A DNA stretch of 64,000 bases from Chlorocebus sabaeus (Eukaryota > Chordata > Mammalia > Primates > Cercopithecidae), in assembly GCF_047675955.1 (NCBI RefSeq), contig NC_132910.1, positions 97,738,923 through 97,802,922 of the forward strand, written 5' to 3'. Numbering within the stretch: position 1 is the stretch's first letter; each line of letters opens with the position of its first letter. Shown here one piece after another: positions 1 through 10,541 of this stretch. A program made the translations under genes and the position numbers. The notes under the pieces are model-generated. The model was not told where the DNA came from, did no database searches, and was given only the letters and a program-made list of their open reading frames with translations.

Positions 1-768
1 GCAGCTTCCACATAAAGTTGAACCTGCAGGGGCACAGAAGTCAAGAATCGAGGTTTGGGAACCTCTGCCTAGATTTCAGAAGATGTATGGAAACACCTGG
101 ATGCCCAGGCAGAAGTTTGCTGCAGGGGTGCAGCTCTCATGGAAAACCTCTGCTAGGGCACTGCAGAAGGGAAATGGGGGGTTGGAGCCCCAACACAGAG
201 TCCCTACTGGGGCACCACCTAGTGGAGCTGTAGGAAGAGGGCCACCATCCTCCAGACTCCAGAATGGTAGATCCACCTACAGCTTGAATTGTGCTCCTGG
301 AAAAGCTGCAGGCGCTCAACACCAGCCTGTGAAAGCAGCTGGAAGAGAGATTGTACCCTGCAAATTCACAGGGGTGGAGCTGCCCAAGACCATGGGAACA
401 CATTTTTGCATCACCATGACCTGGATGTGAGACCGGGAATCAAAACAGATCATTTTGGAGCTTTGAAATTTGACTTCCCCATTGGATTTTGGACTTGCAT
501 GGGCCCTATAACCCCTTTGTTTTGGCCAGTTTTTCCTATTTGGAACAGCTGTATTTACCCAATACCTGTACCTTCATTGTATCTAGGAAGTCACTAGCTT
601 GCTTTTGATTTTACAGGCTCATAGGCAGAAGCGACTTGCCTTGTCCCAGATGAGACTTTGAACTGTGGACTTTATGCTTAAATGAGTTAAGACTTTGGGG
701 AACTGTTGGGAATGCCTGATTGGTTTTGAAATGTGAAGACATGAGATTTGGAGGAGCCAAGGGTGGAA
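1..768 (+). mobile_element. ERVL-MaLR (THE1/MST-type) internal sequence, 3' part
   Basis: This is the non-coding internal region of a mammalian-apparent-LTR retroelement, running in from beyond the left edge of the window. It ends directly at a THE1/MST-type 3' LTR, with the gene-free internal sequence typical of the family (GACTTTGAACTGTGGACTTT, then a GAGGAGCCAAGGGTGGAA boundary next to the LTR). No retroviral gene is seen; the frames of up to 115 codons here are chance. The 5' part and 5' LTR lie outside, so completeness cannot be judged. Confidence 0.8.
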
Positions 769-1134
769 TAATATGGTTTGGCTTTGTGTTTCCACCCAAA
801 TCTCACCTTAAATTGTACTCCCATAATTCCCATGTGTTGTGAGAGGGACCCAATGGGAGAGACCCAGTGGGAGATAATTTGAATCATGGAGGCAGTTTTC
901 TCCATACAGTTTTCATGGTAGTGTATAAGTCTCATGAGACCTGATGGTTTTAGCAGGGATTTCTGCTTTTGCATCTTCATTTTCTCTTGCCACTGCCATA
1001 TAAGAAGTGCCTTTCACCTCCCACCATGATTCTGCGGTCTCCCCAGTCATGTGGAACTGTAAGTCCAATTAGGCCTCTTTTTCTTTCCAGTCTCGAGTAT
1101 GTCTTTATCATCAGCATGAAAACAGACTAATACA
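769..1134 (+). mobile_element. THE1/MST-type 3' LTR (ERVL-MaLR)
   Basis: This 366-bp LTR starts at TAATATGGTTTGGCTTTGTG and ends GACTAATACA, with the family landmarks in order: CCACCCAAATCTCACCTT, a GAGGGACCC block, ATAAGTCTCATGAGA, the TATAAGAAGTGCC box and GTCTTTATCATCAGCATGAA near the end. The length fits THE1 (about 350-375 bp) better than a full MSTA. A short tandem repeat of ACCC(A/G)(A/G)TGGGAGA at about 848-873 is private to this copy. It is the 3' LTR of the internal sequence to its left. Confidence 0.9.
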
Positions 1135-1855
1135 GATAAAATAATTGTCCAGAAATAACAAGAAGCAGAAGAATGCAGGCCAGCTTAGTCTTGCAAAGGC
1201 AGGGCTCTCTCCAAAACACTACAAAAAGGATAATATCTTATCTCCTTTTCAGAGACAAGATAGATCATTGAAATTCACAAATAAGCCCCAAACTGCTTTT
1301 TCAGCCAATATGTCCAACTTTCCTCCAAGCTAAATCATAGTAAATCAGAGAGAAAAAATATGACATAATTGATTTGAGTTTTATCTTCTTTTATTTCCTC
1401 TTTTATTTCTTGTAAAGTTGCTAATGAGCAGTAAAATGGCCAAAAATCAGAAAAGAAGAGAAAGCAAATGATGTAGGAAACCCACAAAATGACTAATCAG
1501 CCCCAATGTAATTGAGTATTAACACTAACATATTTATCTGGTGCAGATCAAAAGCTTTCATCATGTTCTAAAATCTCAAAGAACTCAAGTAAATCAGGAA
1601 CTAATAGAAAAATTTCTCTGGAATATAATGGCTCACCATTCTCCCAGACTGTGCTGAAGCTTTATTATCTGAAACTTAGGTACTATTCTCCTTATCACAA
1701 AAGACATAGTTGGAACTGAAAATAAAAATGGTCTTACCCATGAGTTGTTCCCTTACATTATTCCATTTGTCTATTTTCTGCACTGAACAACTACAGACAA
1801 CAGAGTATATTTAAGCAGAAGAGAGGAAGGGTGACACATCTTCCTTCCTATTTGC

Positions 1856-1890
1856 GCACACATGCATGCACATGCACATGCACACACACT
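1856..1890. repeat. CA/ATGCAC-type microsatellite
   Basis: This short imperfect tandem run alternates CATGCA and CACATG units and ends in a few CA dinucleotides. It is a simple repeat with no other function visible. Confidence 0.8.
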
Positions 1891-3364
1891 CGTGAAGAGT
1901 AATCAGTTCCTTCTGCAGTGTTGTCATTCAGTTCACACCAATATATACAAATGCCAAAGGGCAAAGAGGCTTCAAGAGTATTTTCCTTCGTCTGTTAACT
2001 CATCCCCACTGCCTTTTCCAGGCTCACAGCCTCATCCCTGGGATGTTAGAGAGCCCCCTGTGGCCACTGCTGAGCCCTTCTCTGGACTCTCTTTTTCCTA
2101 GCTCTGCTGTCCCAACCCTACATGGTCCTAACCCATTGGTCTTTAAAACCACTTTTCTCCTGCCCGTCCAAGTGACTGCCTGCTATTGTGACCCAGCCTC
2201 TACCCTGAGTTATCAGTCATTTTATACTCCACTTGTTTCCCCTGCCAGCAAAGACAAGGAGGGATTTTCTAATTGTCGAGGAATGTGTAGAGGGGCTGAG
2301 GAGGAGAAAGAGACTCCTTCAAAATGTCTGGCCTTACTGAAGAATATCTGAAAAAAATCAGCCCCATTCTTCCTACAAAGAAGAATCTTCTGATGTTGTC
2401 TACAAGAGTATCAGTCTCCTTTTTCTCTGTTTTAGGTACAGATTCTAGGACAGGTGGGCAGAATATAAGAGGAGAAAATAGGTTATTCCCCAAACAATCT
2501 ATTTCTGTGTGTTGTTGAGAGTTGAAGTTCTCTTTGTTTAAAAATTTCTGTAAGCCAATCTATTAGGATAGTGTTATATAACTCAGTATCAGCTCCATTA
2601 GTGGAAAGAGAGAACATGACTAGATTTAATTTTACTAAGCAGATATGGTCATATTAAGTGCCTTATTTAGGACCCTGGGGTACATCAACATAGGGTCAAA
2701 GATCCACTGTGTGTTTCTGACTTTGCACAAAGGCTCCTAAGTGGAAGGGATGTGATGGGGGCTGAGATCTAGCTTGTTTTTACTTGTCTGTCTTGTGCGC
2801 TAGCAAGGGCTACAATTTCTAGAGAAAAGAGTGACTTATTTTGTCACACAAAGGCATCTTTTGCTGGCCAAGCCAGTGGGATGCCACCATGCAGAGGGAG
2901 AGCTTTTTTTCAAATTGATCTGCCCAGAGCAAAGGCTCTTAGTAGGATGGCCAGGGCTCTAACTCAGCATCACTTCTCTGCTCATTTTATGAACATCGAA
3001 ATAATTTTAACATCTTTAAATGAAGAAATGGCATCAACAGTGACGTTTAAACTTTCTTTGATAGTAGAATCATCTCTTTAAGTGAATTCTGATAAGCTTC
3101 ATGTCTAAATCAGAGCTACTCTGGTTAAATTCTGCATGGGGTCTGGCTTTTCCCTCTTCCCCCAAACTATGATTTGTTATGAACTGTAGTTTACGAATTT
3201 CTTTGTTCCAAGTTATTTTTTAATAAAGCATCAGATGGTTCAAACTAAAGCGAAATAAATTTACAGCAGAGAGTTAGTCAAAGTTTCCTCTCACATGCCC
3301 AAAGTATTTACCAGTTTCCAAATGTACAAAGTACCTTGGTAATTATTTGTCATTTGTGATTCTC

Positions 3365-3436
3365 CTCTTCTTATGTTTCTAAAATTTTGCAGTCTGAGAC
3401 TCTTCTTATGTTTCTAAAATTTTGCAGAGTCTGAGA
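3365..3436 (+). repeat. 35-bp tandem duplication
   Basis: A 35-bp unit starting CTCTTCTTATGTTTCTAAAA is repeated head to tail (3365-3399 and 3400-3436). The copies are nearly identical; the second has two extra bases (AG) after TTTTGCAG. The near identity suggests a fairly recent slippage or local duplication in otherwise unique sequence. Confidence 0.9.
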
Positions 3437-3998
3437 CTGTAAAAATAGTCACTTTGCTGGCATGAAACGGTGGCACCAAGCTGAGGATCAAAAAATCATT
3501 ATCTATTTTATGACAAGTTATGAAACAAATGACATCCTGGGTTCTTTATAATTTTAATACGGGCTCCTTCGTTTTTCTTGCAGTTTTATGTTTCACGGGG
3601 TGACAAAGTACACTTCGTGTGTGTGTTTTAGGTGCCACAAGTCCATATCCATGTTGCACAAAACATACCTTAAGATGACATTCTTAAGATACAGATTATT
3701 CTAAATTTCTTTCAATCCAGTCAAATTCCTTCTAGTTCTGTGTAGAAAAGTACGGAACTTTAAAAGGAGACTTTAACCTATAAAATATTTACTATATTTA
3801 CCTTCTTATACTATTCATCTGTTTTAAGCCTTCCATTTTAAAATTAATATTCTCATTTTTTTCCTCTCAGGTTGTGATGATTAATTTTATGTGTCAACTT
3901 GGCTAGGCCATGGCATCCAGATATTTGATCCAATACCAGTCTAGATATTACTGTGAAGGCGTTTTTTAGATAAGATTAACATTTAAATCAATAGGTCT

Positions 3999-4840
3999 TT
4001 TTAAACAAGATAATACAGGTTTTTATTTTATTTGTTTATTTTTGGTTCTATGCTTGCAAAGTTTTTATTTTGTTTTAATCGACAAGTAATTGTATATATT
4101 TATATATAATTGTATATATTTGTATATATTTATGTATATTGTATATGTACAATATGACGTTTTAAATGTAAGCTCTTATTTATTTTTTATTTTTGGGAAT
4201 TTGATTTTTTTCCTTTTAGTTTTAGATGACATGCAATAATTGTACATATTTATGGGATAAAGAGTGATATTTTGATAGGTGTATACAATATGTCATGGTT
4301 CAAATTAGGGAGATTTGTATATCTGTCACCTCAAACCGTTATCATTTGCATTGTGAACATTCAAAATCCTCTTTTAGCTTTTTGAAAACATGTAATAAAT
4401 TTCAGTTAACCATATTCACCTCCCAGTGCTGTAGAACCCCAGAACCCACTCCTCCTATCTAGCTGTAATTTTGTACCTGTTGGCCAACCTCTTCCCATCC
4501 TCCCAGCCCACTATCCTTCGAGCGTCTAACACTCACAATTCTACTCTCTACTTCCATGAACTCAGATTGCTTTTTAGCTCCGGCATATGAGTGAGAATAA
4601 GCGGCATTCATCTTACCATGCTTGACATTTCACCAAACATATTGTCCTCCAGGCTTATCTGTATTGCCACAAATGACAGGATTTCATTGTTTCTTGAGGC
4701 TGAATAGTATTCCATTGTCTATACCACATTTTCTTTATCCATTATTCTGTCGATGGAGACTTAGGTTGATTCCATGTCTTAGCTATTGTGAATAATGCTG
4801 CAATAAATATGGGGGTGAACGTATCCTTGTGATATACTGT
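3999..4840 (-). mobile_element. L1 3' end fragment (L1MA/L1MB-like)
   Basis: The minus strand holds the last part of L1 ORF2 and the 3' UTR. On the plus strand this appears as CTATTGTGAATAATGCTGCA near the right end and a T/AT-rich tail at the left. The 3' UTR with TGTACATATTTATGGGATAA marks an older L1M-type subfamily. The insertion is 5' truncated and flanked by a diverged target duplication: AAATCAATAGGTCT at 3985-3998 and AAATCAGTAGGCT at 4841-4853. It therefore landed inside the surrounding LTR-like element. Confidence 0.85.
4087..4150. repeat. AT-rich simple repeat (TATATTTGTATA)n
   Basis: Imperfect TGTATATATT units sit in the degenerate poly(A) end (read as T) of the surrounding minus-strand L1, a usual place for microsatellites to form. 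Confidence 0.8.
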
Positions 4841-4908
4841 AAATCAGTAGGCTGAGTAAAGCAGGTTACCTCATCCTGTCAGTCGAAGGCATATACGATA
4901 TACAGTAT

Positions 4909-5809
4909 AGGAAAAAAGACAAACTGGTTTCTCCTACTATCTGCTCAACACCATACTTCTAGTTACCCAAATGCATGGGCTTTTATATCCCCAACAAGTA
5001 ATTATCCAGCAGACATCAACCAGGTGTCCTATAATTCAAGTCAATTCTGATACTATTGACCTGGAGTTAGAGACAGATCCCATAGGTTAAGGGCTCAGTC
5101 CCAAAAAACTTCCCCCAGCTTCAGATACCAATCATAAATCCAGTCCTCTGGAGCTTCTGATCAACTGGCTATAAGTTGGGGTTTGCAGGGCCCCACCTCA
5201 GGTTTGATCGTTTGCTTCAATGGCTCACAGAACTCCAGAAAAACACTTTACTTATGTTTACCAGTTTATTCGAAAGCATGCAGAGTCAGATGGAAGAGAT
5301 GCACAGGGCAAGGAATGTGGGAAGGGGTGCAAAGCCTCCAAGCCCTCTCTGGGTGCACCACCCTCTAGGAACCTCCAGGTGTTCAGCAACCTGGAAGAAA
5401 GCTCTTCAAACCCCATAGATTGGGGAGTTTTATGAAGGCTTCATTATGGAGGCATGATAGATTATTAACTCAATCTCCAGCCCTTCTCCCCTTCCTGGAG
5501 GATAAGGGTGAGGGTTAGGGCTAAAAGTTCCAAGCTTATAATCATGGTTTAGTCTTTCTGGTGACCAAAACCCATTCAAGAGTCCATCAAGAGTCACCTA
5601 ATTAGAACAAAAGATACTCCTGTGTCCCAGGAAATTCCAAGGGATTAGGAACTCTGTGTCAGGAACCAGGGTCAAAGACCAAATATTAGAACTATTAGAA
5701 CAAAATATTCTCTTAGCAACCCTATTGCTTAGGAAATGACAATGGTTTTAGGAACTTTGTGTCAGGAACCAAGGATGAAGACCAAAATCTATATTTCCTA
5801 TTAATCACA
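4909..5809 (-). mobile_element. Probable second LTR-type element, family not named
   Basis: This ~900-bp block interrupts the outer LTR-like element. Its minus strand would start TGTGATTAATAGGAAATATA and read through TTGGTCTTCATCC and GTTCCTGACACAAAG, a repeat that I recognise as interspersed and probably ERV1-type. The 4-mer GTAT stands on both sides (4905-4908 and 5810-5813), as expected of a 4-bp target duplication, though four bases is weak evidence. A ~95-bp segment is duplicated inside it (5600-5690 and 5693-5792). Confidence 0.5.
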
Positions 5810-5812
5810 GTA

Positions 5813-5867
<55 letters not shown>
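5813..5867. repeat. Compound microsatellite (TC)10(CA)17
   Basis: A pure TC run (5813-5832) is followed directly by a pure CA run (5833-5867). Uninterrupted runs of this length usually vary in length between individuals. Confidence 0.97.
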
Positions 5868-5870
<3 letters not shown>

Positions 5871-5918
5871 TCACTCATTCTGTGCGTTCTGTTTCCCTGG
5901 AGGATGCTGACTAATACA

Positions 5919-6597
5919 CTTTCTCATTCTGGCCTGGCACACACTCTTTCTTACCCTTGCTTTCACAGAGAAGACCACTAAAATTCCAGTGGAGGCCATG
6001 TCAATATTTCTTATAAGCTGTATGAACATAAGCATCTCTTATTAATTGCTGTTGATTAGCCAAAAGGCAAATACTTAATTAAACATTGAGAGATAATAAA
6101 ATTGCACATGAATTATCTATCTAAGAGCACATAGGTCCGCACATTTCATTAAGATGGTTTAACTAATAATCATGTCTCTTATACCCAGTCCTTGTTTGAG
6201 CAGATAGATTGTTTTAAAAAAAAGTAAAAAGGTTCCCTAGAGGGAGGGTGTTGTTTTTGCTAAAGTCATATATTTGTTGATTTGTATTTAGTTTGCTATT
6301 CATCCATGTTCCTTTAGAAGCACGGTTGATCTCACCACAGATAAACATTTTGTTTGCTATTCTTGAATATGTATACCAAGGGGAGATATTGACCAGTTTG
6401 AATGACAATGAAGCCTCTTCAAAGAAAAGATTTAGCTAGTGGGTGAGCAAAATTCAGTTCTCCACTGTTTGTCATATGTCCTGATATTTCATAAGGCTTT
6501 TCTTGGTGCTGTTGTCTGTGGATTTACAAGGAGCAAAAGGGTGTCTTGCATTGGCTAAGTCGGTTTTGAGTGTTTACTTAAGACACAGACTTTAATT
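5919..6597. other. Unassigned sequence, no gene seen
   Basis: This AT-rich single-copy-looking sequence lies between the LTR nest and an Alu. I see no exon, structured RNA or recognisable repeat. Confidence 0.45.
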
Positions 6598-6605
6598 TGG
6601 TTATG

Positions 6606-6897
6606 GGCTGGGTGTGGTGGCTCACACCTGTAATCCCAGCACTTTGGGAGGCCAAGGCCAATGGATCACCTGAGGTCAGGAGTTTGAGACTAGCCTGGCC
6701 AACATGGTGAAACCCTGTCTCTACTAAAAATATAAAATTAGCCAGGTGGGGTAGTGCACACCTGTAATCCTAGCTACTCAAGAGGCTGAGGCAGGAGAAT
6801 CACTTGAACCTGGGAGGTGGAGGTTGCAGTGAGCTGAGAGTGTGCATTGCACTCCAGCCTAGGAGACAAGAACGAGAATCTGTCTCAAACAAAAAAA
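6606..6897 (+). mobile_element. Alu, full length
   Basis: This is a dimeric Alu SINE from GGCTGGGTGTGGTGGCTCAC to its A-rich tail, with the left-arm box B region, the middle A-rich linker (AAAAATATAAAATTAGCC) and the right arm. An exact 8-bp target duplication TGGTTATG flanks it (6598-6605 and 6898-6905), so both ends are firm. The substitution load suggests an S or J type, not a young Y. Confidence 0.97.
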
Positions 6898-7119
6898 TGG
6901 TTATGAAACCAAAGGGCTATTTTGATCAGATCTGACTGCCCTGCTTGCTTTTGGTCACTTGTTTTTTGTCATGTTTTTTCCTTTTTCCATGAAATGGAAG
7001 GCCATGGTAGCTAAAGGCCACCCCACTGAATGCTGAAGGCTTAACTTTCCCTGGCTACTTTATAGATACCATTTATAGGTCATGATAGTAATGGTTGCTT
7101 CTGTTGTTTTTCAGGAACT

Positions 7120-7580
7120 TAAGCCAGCTCCCGTACAGTCAAACTGGTTGAGACCACTGACCCTTCAACTTGGCCTGTGCAAGTGCCCAGGAGGTGGCCT
7201 TTTGTTATCCAAGGGCTGAAACCTTGTCCTCAGATCATCCTAATGCCACCATTTTCTGTACGTATGTCCTAAGAACTGCCATAAACTCCAACTATGATTG
7301 TCCAAAATGAACCTGTTACCTCATTGTTCTCCATTGCTAGTCATCTTTTTTCATGCCTTACATCACCCCACTTCCCTAAACCATAAAGATCCCTAAGCCT
7401 TATCCTGGGGAAGGCATATTTGAGAGCTATTTTCCCATGCTCCCCCATTCCCCCACCACATGTCAGCCTCGCGAGTATATCTTTTCTCTTTTGCAAAACC
7501 TATGTCACAACGATTGATTTACTGCACACAGGCAGAACTGACCCGGACCTGGCCTGTAACAGTTACTTCAAGAAGCAGGA
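7120..7580 (+). mobile_element. Possible LTR (ERV1-like), decayed
   Basis: The right half reads like the end of a retroviral LTR. ACCATAAAGATCC may be a decayed polyadenylation region; it is followed by GTCAGCCTCGCGAGTATA, a pyrimidine block and GATTGATTTACTGCACACAG, then CCTGTAACAG. No internal region adjoins it, so it would be a solo LTR. The left boundary is a guess and the family is not named; a diverged unique sequence is the alternative. Confidence 0.4.
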
Positions 7581-7599
7581 AAAAACCTAAATGTTTCCA

Positions 7600-8784
7600 C
7601 TGTTTCCCACCCAGGACTGAACCGAAGTAGCTGTGCAATCTCCACTAGAAGCCTTCTGAGCGTGCTACTGAAGAGGATGAGGCAGGCAGGAGGCTTCCAG
7701 AGTCAGGAGGCTTCCAGAGGCAACAGCCACAACTAAGCTATCAACCACAGGGCCAAACCCTGTAAAAAAGAAAAATAAGAACACTTCCAGTTAAAGAACT
7801 GCTGCAATTATGCTGTTCCTTTTTTTTTTTTTTTTTTTTTTTTTCCATTAACATGTCCTTCCTTTTATGACGGTAAGAGTTAATATTAAGGTGTGCGTGT
7901 ATGTTTGTTAAACGATCTCATTTTGCAATTAAAAGTTGCAGTTATATTAATACATTGGTTCTACTATTTCTTTTAAAAATATGTTTGAAATTTTCTGTCT
8001 TATGAAATCCCATTGGCTGAGAAATATCAGCCCACATACAGGTTTCTTACTTATGTTTGATGCTGCCGCTTCCAAATTCTAGTAATTCTTCCTCTCATGT
8101 TGCAAGAGTGTGTTTCTATACAATGGGGAATACATGATTGTTATCTTTACGGTGCAGGTGGTTGATCTCTGAGACCAGGTGGCAGATGGCACAACAGGAG
8201 TGCTTGACACAAAACTGTTAAAGAACATGTTCTCCTTTAATGAAATGGAGCTAGAATGACTCAGGAAAGTGTACACACAAATTTCTCTAGCACTGAGTTT
8301 GTTTCTTATCTTAAATGAGATCAGTAGGAAAACCAAGGCTATGCTCTATAGATGAACTTTAAGGATTGTTTACACAGCGTGGGCCAGTGTCTGGGGCTGC
8401 AGATTGAGGAGAATTACACCATTAACTGCCCTGAAAAAGACCCTAATAAGGCTCTGAGTTGCATATTCACTCTAGCAGGGAGTTACTTTGCATTGTTTCT
8501 CTAATTCTGCATGCTACTCCAGCTGCATCGATAATGAAGACAAACATGGCATAGACATATTTAAAACCATTTTGAACATACTATCCAAAGGATTACCTAT
8601 AAGAATAATGTTCAGAAAAAAGATCACCTAAACTTGTTCTAGTACAAAGCTACTAATTTTATAGGTTAGTTGTTTTTATTGGCCACCTCAGGTTTACTTT
8701 ACAAATTTACATTGTGTCATTGAAATGCTGAATGTAATAATTCTTTTTATTGTCACAGTCACAGCATCCTTGAGATTCATTCCT
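7600..8784. other. Unassigned sequence with a 25-base T run
   Basis: A poly(T) tract at 7820-7844 has no Alu or L1 body next to it. A 17-bp imperfect duplication (AGGAGGCTTCCAGAG, twice at 7689-7722) lies just upstream. No gene is seen. Confidence 0.5.
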
Positions 8785-8945
8785 ATATTTGTTTATTCAC
8801 TTGTTTCTTTTTGTTTATTTTATGGGTCAGGCATTGTGCCATGTACTGGAGACACCTGATTAAACAAGTGTAATGCAGTAAGTAATCAAGTGTGGGAAGT
8901 TCTAGACACGGGCAAGCTGGAAGAGCTAAGGGCTAGTATGCATGG
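8785..8945 (+). mobile_element. L2-like fragment
   Basis: CAGGCATTGTGCCATGTACT followed by GGAGACACCTGATTAAACAAG resembles the L2 segment reading 'ccaggcactgtgctaggcactggggatacagcagtgaacaa'. It is heavily diverged, so the limits are approximate. Confidence 0.5.
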
Positions 8946-8963
8946 CCAGATTGATGTTTCACA

Positions 8964-9268
8964 AAATAAAACCAATCCTAATCATCACCCTCTTTTTGCT
9001 CTTCTTTGTATCTGCCTTAGGCATGCCTACCATTTAATGCTAACAAAGATGATATATCCCATTCCTTTCTTTCCTGCTCAAGAACATGGTAAGTTTGAAA
9101 TACTGAGAAATACTGACTGATTTAAATCAGGGGCTTAGTAGAGAAGTGGTGATTTATTAGCACTGCTGAACACCATTTATTGATTTAAGACTTTTAGAGA
9201 AACTGCTGCTAAGTTATCTGTTTCTCGTTTGAATGGAAACTCAAAACAACCACAGTAGTAGCAAACAC
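8964..9268 (+). repeat. Local direct duplication, copy 1 (~305 bp)
   Basis: This segment recurs at 10542-10848 in the same orientation about 1.58 kb downstream, with roughly 15 differences by eye (about 95% identity). It is not a transposon that I recognise: it has no poly(A), terminal repeats or target duplication. The shared segment ends at GTAGTAGCAAA(C/T)ACA. The core contains an exon-like unit, described separately. Confidence 0.95.
9021..9088 (+). other. Exon-like 68-bp core, copy 1
   Basis: A long pyrimidine tract (CCCTCTTTTTGCTCTTCTTT) runs into TGCCTTAG at 9020, with a branch-site-like CCTAATC about 43 bases upstream. The core starts GCATGCCTACC and ends at CATG before GTAAGT (9089-9094), a strong donor. 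Two of three frames are open across it. The length (68) is not a multiple of three. I recognise no protein; it may be an exon of a non-coding transcript, a cryptic exon or coincidence. Confidence 0.35.
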
Positions 9269-10189
9269 ATAAGCATGAAAATAGAGGCTTAGCTGGAATA
9301 TTGGAGTGAAGACTGAAGAGGGCTGGATGCAAAAGCTTGGGTAACACCAAAGCAAGCTGATTTACACAATTCCAAAATTGCTACTAGCAGAGAAGACCAG
9401 AGTGAGCCCAAATGAAACCTGCAACCAGCTGAGAGCCCCTCAAGTTAAATGCAGAGACTTTTATTCTTGTGTGCAGTTATTTAGACTGAAAATGGAAACG
9501 TGCAACTGTGAGGCAGATCTTATTCATGCATAATTGAAACACCCAAGGGTAAAATACTGAGGCACAATGGATGACATTTGATAAAAAGAGAGCAAGGAAA
9601 AAGAAGAAGTTATAAACAAGATACAAGACCCTGGGGACCACAGAGAAGAATACCTGACATAGGCCAAATAATCTCAAATAAAAATATCCAAATTACCAGA
9701 CAATGCAAATATAAAGACAAATGCATGGAAGAGACATGAGGATTGGGTAGGGAAAATGCCTAGAACATGAAACATTCAAGGGATGAGTCACTGGTGAATG
9801 AAACTCTTATTCTAACAAAATGCAACCAACAAAGTATTCATATAGTATTTTCAAACAAGTAGGAACTAAAAACAAGCACAAGATTCACTGTCTTTAAAAA
9901 AGTTATATTCTAAATTACTATATATGTCTATTCATACATGTAACTATGTAGCATATGTATACATAAATATTTAAAATTTCTTTAACTTACTGGGGGAGGA
10001 GTGGTATGTGTGCATATGTGAATATGGATGTAGTTGACTTCCAAATTGTGCATGATAAATTCCATTTTGTTGGGGAAATTTGCAGAAAAGATTTGCAAGA
10101 AGTATTTTAAGAATGAAAATGATGAGCTGAGAAACAATGGGCAATTAATGCAGTTGTCTTGGCTATTTTTCTTGACAAAGTCACAGGTG
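9269..10189. other. Unassigned sequence between the duplication copies
   Basis: This AT-rich stretch separates the two duplicate segments. The 66-codon minus-strand frame at 9477-9677 has no recognisable domain. I see no gene. Confidence 0.45.
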
Positions 10190-10390
10190 GTTTAATGAGC
10201 ATTTATAATGCATTAGGCACAATCCTAGATACTCTGGACTACCCCATTTAATCTTCTGAGAAGATTCCCCTGAGAAGAAATTATTACTCTCATTTTAGGA
10301 TGGCGATTCTGAGGCTCAGAGAAGTTAAGTCCCATAATCTTGTCTGAATCCAACCCACACTCTTCCCATCGCACACTTGCTCCATTCCCT
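10190..10390 (+). mobile_element. MIR SINE
   Basis: This ancient tRNA-derived SINE is read from GAGCATTTATAATGCATTAG through ATTATTACTCTCATTTTAGG and GAGGCTCAGAGAAGTTAAGT to the decayed right end. The core 'ttttacagatgaggaaactgaggctcagagaggttaag' is clear. Ends are approximate. Confidence 0.8.
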
Positions 10391-10541
10391 TTGAGAGATG
10401 AAAGGGAATAAAATAGTTGAATAAAATATCTGAATAAAATAGTTCTCAGTGCACCATTTCCAGTGTTAGGCTAAAAATTCTTTATTCACTCAGATAATGT
10501 GCACTTTCACTAAGCAAACTCAATGTTGCAAAAATAAATCC

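Larger units (their letters stand above)
1135..3872. other. Unassigned sequence, no gene seen
   Basis: This 2.7-kb AT-rich stretch has no repeat or exon that I recognise apart from the two short tandem repeats listed separately. Its open frames (at most 102 codons) have no recognisable domain. Confidence 0.5.
3873..5918 (+). mobile_element. LTR-like element split by two later insertions
   Basis: The outer element begins TGTGATGATTAATTTTATGT (3873) and ends in GATGCTGACTAATACA (5918), the two termini of a common primate LTR-like repeat that I cannot name with certainty. Its pieces are 3873-3998, about 4841-4908 (GTAGGCTGAGTAAAGCAG, continuing the same consensus) and about 5810-5918. The gaps hold a minus-strand L1 and a second LTR-like block. 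The TC/CA microsatellite has grown in the segment before the 3' end. Confidence 0.7.

Noticed and set aside
1..768. Retroviral coding sequence next to the first LTR
   Set aside because: MaLR internal regions are non-coding, and no gag, pol or env motif is seen.
7820..7844. 25-base T run as the tail of a minus-strand SINE
   Set aside because: No Alu, L1 or pseudogene body follows on the right side, and no flanking duplication is visible.
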